Assembly: GCA_963555705.1 (NCBI GenBank)
Contig: OY743169.1
Span: forward strand, 49,652,124 to 49,716,123
DNA length: 64,000 nt
Reading direction: 5' to 3'
Origin: Ligustrum vulgare
Lineage: Eukaryota; Streptophyta; Magnoliopsida; Lamiales; Oleaceae
Below the pieces are notes generated by a model, which was not told the DNA's origin, made no database searches, and saw only the letters and a program-made list of their open reading frames with translations. The translations under genes were made by a program, and so were the position numbers. Positions 57,979 to 64,000 of this stretch are shown here, in pieces (position 1 is the stretch's first letter; each line of letters opens with the position of its first letter).

Positions 57979-58289
57979 CTAAACCATAGATGATAAAATA
58001 TTTTTGGGATTTGAGATAAAAGAAGTAGATAAAAGAGATACAGGAAAGTGAAAAACTATCTTCACTGAAATTTTGATTTTGTACGTGTATTTTCATACTA
58101 AATATTTTGATAAATGAGCAATATTCATGAATAAATAGATGCCCATGAACCAAATTTATCTCTTTATGATCTGAATTACTGTGAATTATCGAGAGGAATT
58201 GAGGCACAATGGGGAATTGCAAGAGTAGTTAAGTTTTTGTTTATTGCACTAGATTGATTGCTCTTAATGGTGGATTGAATGAAGGGTGT

Positions 58290-61200
58290 GTGGGATTTGA
58301 TGCAAATTAACCTTATTTTATGAGCTTTTGAGCCTGTTGAGCATTAATATATATACACTACGCTATGCTCTATTCCTTTGATTGTGTGATTGTCAAATGT
58401 AATTGATTTCTTCTAGAACTTGCTCTGTTATGCATGTTGAAATGCTTCTTGGTAATTGAATGCACTGAATAAGTAAGGGCACTTAGGTGAAGCCAAATTT
58501 AGCTTTCTCAAAATGCCTACCTTGAAATATGCCACTAGAAAGTCACTTTTGAGCCATAGCTTTTTTGTTGAAAATCAACCACAATACAAGCCATGAGAAC
58601 CCCTATCCCTTGCTAATATTCCATTCTCTTGAACCTTGCATTGAAGGAATATATATATGCTTATTCACTTGAGCTTCAAATTATTTTGGTTGAGAATAAA
58701 AGACATTGAAAATCAAAGACTTGTGATGTGAAAGAAATGTTGGGGGGATAAAGTAGTCGAGTTGTAATCCATACCTAATTAAGTTAAACCAAAGTTGATG
58801 TGTTGTAACACCACTCCGATTAACCTAACTCCACTCTTTCTAGCATTAATTTGAGTTTGAAACCAGGACCAAGTAATGACCTATATCTCATAAATGGATG
58901 GGAGCAACACATATAAACCGTAATTCGTGAGTTTTTGAGCCTATGAGCTGTTTTTATTTTTATATTAAGCTCTTATTCTTTGATGTGTGTCCTGCATGGT
59001 TTGTTTTTTCTTGGATGTGCTCTCTTGTGCATGCCGTTGTAGTTTCTTGACTCAAGTGCAAAATATAGTAAAGGCATTAGGTGAAATCCAATTTGGCCTT
59101 CTTAAAATGTCTACCATGATACATGTATCAATAGAAGCCTCTTTGAGCTTTAGCCTGTCCTTGAAATTTTGTTGCCACGTTACAAGTCATGGATTCTCGT
59201 TCTTTCATGTTACCTCTATCTTGAACCTATAAGAGACGAATTTCACAAGTTTTTATTGATTGAGAAATATGAGACAAGTTTAGCTTCAGAAAAATGGGAG
59301 CTTTCACTTTGTGTTATTCAATGTTTAAGTGATAATGGGGTCAAAAAGAAATCAATTTGTGAAAAAAGAAAAAAGAAATCCTGTGAAGAGAATAAACCCC
59401 ACGTGCATAATAAGAGTCAAGGGCTGAATCGATTGGATGCTAGGAAATTATGGAAAAATCATATTGAAAGGTGGAGGAAGAGATTATCGTTTTGAATTGA
59501 ATCAGTTTGTGAACTCTCCTCTCAACTTAGCTTAAATATTTTCCTTTTTATCTTACCTAACATGAAGTCCCGTTACAACCAAATAAAGACATTTACTTTA
59601 CACTTGTGTTATTGTTAGCTCCGGTCATGACATCTGAGCAGTATGTAACAATGAATTCTCCATGCAGTGAGCTGAGTGAAAATTCTCACCCTTATACACT
59701 TTTTGCGAAGAGAGAAATACCTTGTGAGGGTGTTTACTCCCATTTCATGTGCTTATGAGTGGTTTGAATTGCTTGATCTATATTTCGTGCCTTCAAGTTA
59801 ATTGAAATTAACACTCATATTGTAATTCATTGATAGTTGTTGAAGGGATACTCACGAGAGGTGAAAGGATATAAAATACAATGGGGTATGGAGTGATTTG
59901 ATTGAAGTACATGGATTTTAAGTGAGCTCTTACAAGTTCATATAATTCCTTCAATAAAAATAGCCAAAAATGTATCATTTTTATCCCACCTTACCCAAGC
60001 TCCATTGCAACCGGTGTTAAGACCCTTTGCATTCAAAACCATTGGTGGCTCCAATGTGATGTATTAGCAATCCTATGGTAAGAGTTTTCTATGCTTTGAC
60101 TTAAGAGTACATATCTACTTTACACCCTAAACACTTTGAGCGTATTGTGTGAATCCAATGTGAGGTGTTAAATCCCACCACGTGTGGATTTTGAAAAAAT
60201 TGTTGAAGTGACTAGCCTTGTGTTGAATTGTGGAGTTAGAAGAAGGAATGATTATGAGAACTAATTCATTAACTTGAGCTAAATTATGCTTGAGGACAAG
60301 CATTGTCTAAGTGGGGGATTTGATAGAGCACATATTTTCCATTAAATTTGTGATATTTCCTCTTATTCCATTGATTTTAAATGCTTAAATTGTAGATGTT
60401 AATCATATTTTATGTTTTGTGGATTAGGTGGATAATTTAGATCAAAATGAATTCAATATCACAAATTAAAAGAACAAGTTTGGAACTCAAAAAGTTCACG
60501 ATCAGATCAGGACTTTGCATAAGGCGTGGGCACGCCTTATTAATTCTGAAAGATAGCAACCTTAAATATTTAATGGGCTGGACTTGTAGACTTTGGAGGT
60601 AAATTGGCTCAAATGTTGGACTTGAAAATTGGAAGCTCACGTTTGGAAAAGAAACAAAAAAGATGGCAGCACGTTTTTTTAGAAAAAGCTGAATTAAGGA
60701 AAGAAAGGGCAAGACAAAGAAAAAATGGAAAATCTGGGAAAAAAAAAAGGAAGGCAATTTGCTGGAGAAAAGGAAGAGAATAAAAGAAAGAAAAGGAAAA
60801 AAACTAGAGAAGTAGCCACGCAGGTGAGGCTTGGAAGTCAACGGGGGGCACTAACAATTTTGAAGGAGTTGGGCAGCCACAAGATTACAAGGATTGGAGG
60901 AGCAGCCCCCTTTTTTTTTTTATTCGATTCAGTATCATACTTTTTTATCATTATCTTTTAGTTTTTGGTTTTAAAAATATTGATTGATGTATAGCTAATT
61001 CATTATTCCAGTTCAAGGTTATTCGAAATTTTGATTCACTAAGAATTGTGAGATCTAATTAAATTTAATTGTTTCTTTAATTGTTCTTTATTTATATGTC
61101 TTTTGCTTATGAATTGAAGTTATTATTTTGATTGATTAATTCAAGGTGCACGTTGTTTTAATTGTCAAAATGATACTTGATCAATTAGGAATCTAAATCC

Positions 61201-61795
61201 GTAATTGTTTAGGTTTTCTAATATAAGTGACAAATAACATAGTTAATTATAGATTAATTTTTGACTCATGTTATGAAGACATATAACCTAATTTAAATGA
61301 ATCACGCGTGTGGATTTGTTGGTTAGAATTGGTCGTCTCTCTAGAAATTAATGATATTGGTAAATTAAATCATATAATTGTATCTAGGGTTGTTTATTGA
61401 TTAGGGAAATAATCAATGAGCGTCTCTTGATTATCGATAAAGTAAGGAGAGATAGGTTGTTAGATCGTATCAATGACCATAACCAATTTAGAGAATGATT
61501 TAAGGATTTTATTTTTGCATTTATGATCAATTCCGTGAATCAATATTGAGATTATACATTGGACTGGATATCCGTTTAATTTGATATTTTTAAAAATTTT
61601 AATTTCGCACTCGTTTATTTACAAATTAATTTTACATTCAAAATTCAAAATCCCCCTATTTTTAATTCATTACTTTTAATTTTCCCGAAAAATTAAATTT
61701 AACCAGTCTCTGTGGATTCGACCTTGCTCACAACTATTGCAATTTATTTTAATGAGAGTAAGAAATTATTATTTGTTGGATTCGACACCCACTCA
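58290..61795 (+). mobile_element. Athila-like remnant C: 3' untranslated region and 3' LTR
   Basis: The part at 58290-60320 is non-coding and clearly related to the element A 3' region (26640-27280 and 37993-38320), for example GCAGTGAGCTGAGTGAAAAT and TTACAACCAAATAAAGACAT. It contains two diverged copies of an approximately 650-bp unit. A GAGGACAAGCATTGTCTAAG word and polypurine tract GTGGGGGATT (60290-60320) lead into an LTR starting TGATAGAGCA at 60321. The LTR probably ends CACCCACTCA at 61795. The 5' part, with all coding sequence, is missing, and no target duplication could be identified. Confidence 0.7.
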
Positions 61796-61858
61796 AACTT
61801 TTGGACTGTTCCTTCTTACGTAACCGGATTGTCCACAGTTTCAACATATCATCTTATT

Positions 61859-62161
61859 CTACATGGAGTTACCCATGTTCCACTTTTCAGTAACAAGCAA
61901 ATTATTTTCAGGTGAATTATCGCCTCCATCCAATCTCGTTTCTTCAGAGATCAACTTATTTGTAACTTTTGCAAAGTCCGTCGTTTCTTTCTCATACATT
62001 AAAATAGGCTTGATGTGATCAAATGTGGATGGAAGAGACCAGATGAGCTTCAATGCTTTAGCCTCATCTTCAATCTTGACTCCAATAGATTTCTGTTCAG
62101 AAACAATCTCATTGAGAACACTAAGTTGATCAAAGATTTTTGTACTTGTGCTCATTCTCAA
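61859..62161 (-). pseudogene. Ty1/copia gag fragment
   Basis: The minus-strand frame of 100 residues carries the copia Gag (UBN2-type) signature: a start resembling HIxxFDQLSVLNEIVSE, then EDEAKALKLIWSLPSTFDHI and YEKETTDFAKVTNKLISEE. Nothing else of a copia element follows, so it is an isolated fragment. The plus-strand open frame at 61712-61915 is only its neighbour and has no family support. Confidence 0.75.
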
Positions 62162-62740
62162 TAAATGAAAAATATTCTTTCAGATACAAGCGATTTGATA
62201 AGCTCTTCGTCTGATACAACTCTTCATTTTTCCACTCATCATCGATTCAATTTCTTTTTATTTTCCTTTGTTAGAACTAGCTATTGATTTTCTCTTCAAA
62301 GCTTCATACAGACCCACCTAAATTAAAACATGCTTGACTTATACTTGTCACAAGCTAAAATTAACCTTCTCATCTAAAGTCTTTCCCTATATATATTAAA
62401 TTGTTACAACATATATAGAATTTGACTCATCAATCCAATCTTATAAACTACAGAGCAAACACTAATAATGAACTTCTATTTAACTCAAATTTTTACCCTT
62501 TAAATTATTTCAAAAAAAGTCGCAAGAAATTACAAAGATAAAACTCTCCAATTTTCTATTTATTTAATCTCAAATAAGATATGACTCACTAAGATACACA
62601 TTTATAAGTGATAAAGACAATCTTAAAATATGTAGAAGAAGTTGTGTTCAAGAAGATATCCTTATTAAAATAGAAGAATATCAAAACAAAATCTTTTTCC
62701 ATTTTTTTTTATTTTTTTTGGATCGTAAAATCTTTTTCCT
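62162..62740. other. Intergenic, repeat-derived DNA upstream of epoxide hydrolase copy 2
   Basis: This contains a stretch shared with 52492-52590 (about 62383-62470), perhaps a leader or LTR piece of the copia fragment next to it. At the right end are two copies of AAAATCTTTTTCC (62687-62699 and 62727-62739), separated by T-runs and GGATCG. See the finding on the SINE insertions. Confidence 0.45.
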
Positions 62741-62995
62741 AAAAAAAAAAAGGTGTAGCCCACACCCTGAGGGCCCGAACCGACCACGTCCAATGTCATT
62801 GGTTCGAGAAGGTAAATTCAGGTTATGTCTCCAAGTAATCAGGGTGGAAGGGCTTATGGTAAGCATGAACAAATTTCAATAACTCCCGCTTGTCACAAGG
62901 CCAATTCCACCTTGCGGAGAATCGAACCAAACATACAGCCGCGCTGAGCACTTACCACTCATCCCCTTTACCACTTGAAAATATGACCGGGAGCC
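62741..62995 (-). mobile_element. tRNA-derived SINE upstream of epoxide hydrolase copy 2
   Basis: Same family as 49026-49297, in the opposite orientation. On the minus strand it has GGTGGTAAGTGCTC-like A-box sequence (here GAGTGGTAAGTGCTC) and a B box GGTTCGATTCT, ending in a T-run (A-run on the plus strand at 62741-62751). A perfect 11-bp target duplication, ATCTTTTTCCT, lies at 62730-62740 and 62996-63006. It lies about 120 bp upstream of the start codon at 63117. Confidence 0.87.
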
Positions 62996-63116
62996 ATCTT
63001 TTTCCTTATTTGACGTGCAAAGGTGCGGCTGATACAAAGCCACTCATTGTACGTATTATCAGACGCAATTTCTTAAGAAATAACGCCTAAGCAATTTTAC
63101 TCAGTGATCGAAGAAA

Positions 63117-63404
63117 ATGGACCAGATAGAGCACAAATACGTTGAAGTGAACGGGATGAAACTTCACGTGGCTGAAATCGGGAGTGGATCATCGCCGGCG
63201 GTGTTTTTCTTGCATGGGTTCCCGGAAATATGGTTCTCGTGGCGCCACCAGATGATAGCAGCGGCAAATGCTGGTTTCAGAGCAATTGCACTTGATTACA
63301 GAGGTTATGGGCTTTCCGATCCGCTACCGGAACCCGAGAAGACCACCTTCTTAGACCTCGTTGGTGACCTTCTTGCGCTTTTTGATGCTCTTAGCATCTC
63401 CAAG
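63117..63404 (+). CDS. Soluble epoxide hydrolase copy 2, exon 1 (partial gene)
   Basis: Exon 1 encodes 96 residues ending LFDALSISK and is followed by a GT donor at 63405, the same length and phase as exon 1 of the gene at 49392. Most residues are identical to that copy, including the oxyanion-hole region HGFPEIWFSWRHQM and FRAIALDYRGYGLSDP. The catalytic Asp, acid and His lie in later exons beyond the window, so function cannot be checked. The remaining 596 bases (63405-64000) are intron 1 with no recognisable exon 2. The long intron 1 of copy 1 makes this plausible. It is a tandem duplicate in the same orientation. Confidence 0.88.
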
Positions 63405-64000
63405 GTACACAAATATTAATCTCCTCGGTTTTGCTGTTGGTTGTAGATAAAACATGGAGGTATAAAAATGAAGAAGAAAATTGTTCTCTCCTTAGTGATG
63501 ATTTTCTAAAGTCGATTCTAAATTTGCTGCTCGACTTGATCAACACCGTAGGCGTAAACCTAAAATTACCCAAAATTGGCAGAGCATACTGCCACTGGCA
63601 GTGATTTCAATCATTGGAGTGAACGGATTGGTGATTTTTTTTTTATGGAGAAGAGTTTTACTTTTACCCCTCTACACAATAGGTCTATTGGCGTCCCATT
63701 TAATGTAATTTAATTAACAAGCCATTAGAATTTTCATAAATTGGCAGTATCAAGAGCTTGTTTGGTGTACAATGTTTTGGAGGGATTTTGGGAGAATGTG
63801 TGGTTAGAATGTGATTGGTTCATAGAAATGTCCACCCTCACAGGGGTGATTTTTTTTTTTTCTTTTAAAAAAAATAAAGGATTGAAATTGAGGATTTTGA
63901 CTACCAAAATAAGTAAGTTAGATTGATAGACCAAAAAGACAATAGTCCCGTTCTTTTTACTGTTTTGATGTCGTTTTCTGTTTTTATTTTCGAAAATACT
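63405..64000 (+). other. Intron 1 of epoxide hydrolase copy 2 (incomplete)
   Basis: This is AT-rich sequence beginning with a GTACAC donor. No acceptor plus exon 2 homology is visible before the window ends. Short T-runs at 63637-63644 and 63849-63870 explain the open frames. Confidence 0.65.

Noticed and set aside
61712..61915. 67-codon plus-strand open frame
   Set aside because: It spans the probable LTR end of remnant C and the antisense of the copia gag fragment. No protein family is recognisable.

Overview
This is a stretch of nuclear DNA from a flowering plant, most likely a dicot. It is AT-rich. It carries spliced genes with GT-AG introns, an intact plant-type soluble epoxide hydrolase gene, and nearly every class of plant transposable element. 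It has no bacterial operons, rRNA or organellar genes. Three host gene loci are visible: an intronless Golgi-type glycosyltransferase (2718-4034, minus), a complete four-exon epoxide hydrolase (49392-52020, plus), and exon 1 of a second epoxide hydrolase copy (63117-63404, plus) that runs out of the window.

The centre of the window is one nested transposon stack. A CACTA (En/Spm-type) DNA transposon runs from 9627 to 42045. It is bounded by matching CACTGCAAGAAT termini and a perfect GGT target duplication. Its TNPD-like and TNPA-like genes are still recognisable but broken. Into it went a hAT-type MITE (15296-15680) and an Athila-like Ty3/gypsy retrotransposon, element A (16921-40023). Element A was in turn hit by a 1.0 kb hAT-type element inside gag (17516-18519) and by a second, younger Athila-like retrotransposon, element B (27286-37987), which has two 1770-bp LTRs and a perfect ATATC duplication. 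By hand count, LTR divergence is about 3.4% for A (over 235 comparable bases) and about 0.7% for B, which agrees with the nesting order.

Left of the stack are remnants of two other Ty3/gypsy elements, one on each strand. One has a Tourist-like MITE inserted in the middle of its gag zinc knuckle. A hAT MITE lies just upstream of the glycosyltransferase. Right of the stack are a 2.1 kb solo LTR (TSD ATTTG), a deleted hAT transposase, a 1.0 kb long-inverted-repeat Mutator-like element, a Pack-MULE (53071-54306, TSD ATTTTGTTT) carrying part of an OTU protease gene, a GRF zinc-finger fragment, a FAR1-like pseudogene, a third Athila-like remnant (C, about 58290-61795) and a copia gag fragment.

The two epoxide hydrolase copies are tandem duplicates about 13.7 kb apart. 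Each has an independent insertion of the same tRNA-derived SINE family within about 125 bp of its start codon, in opposite orientations. At both loci the SINE is followed by a short CGATC plus poly(A) stub and a third copy of the target-site sequence. This shared arrangement and the nested stack are the most unusual things here. I see no CRISPR array, free-standing tRNA gene or other RNA gene.
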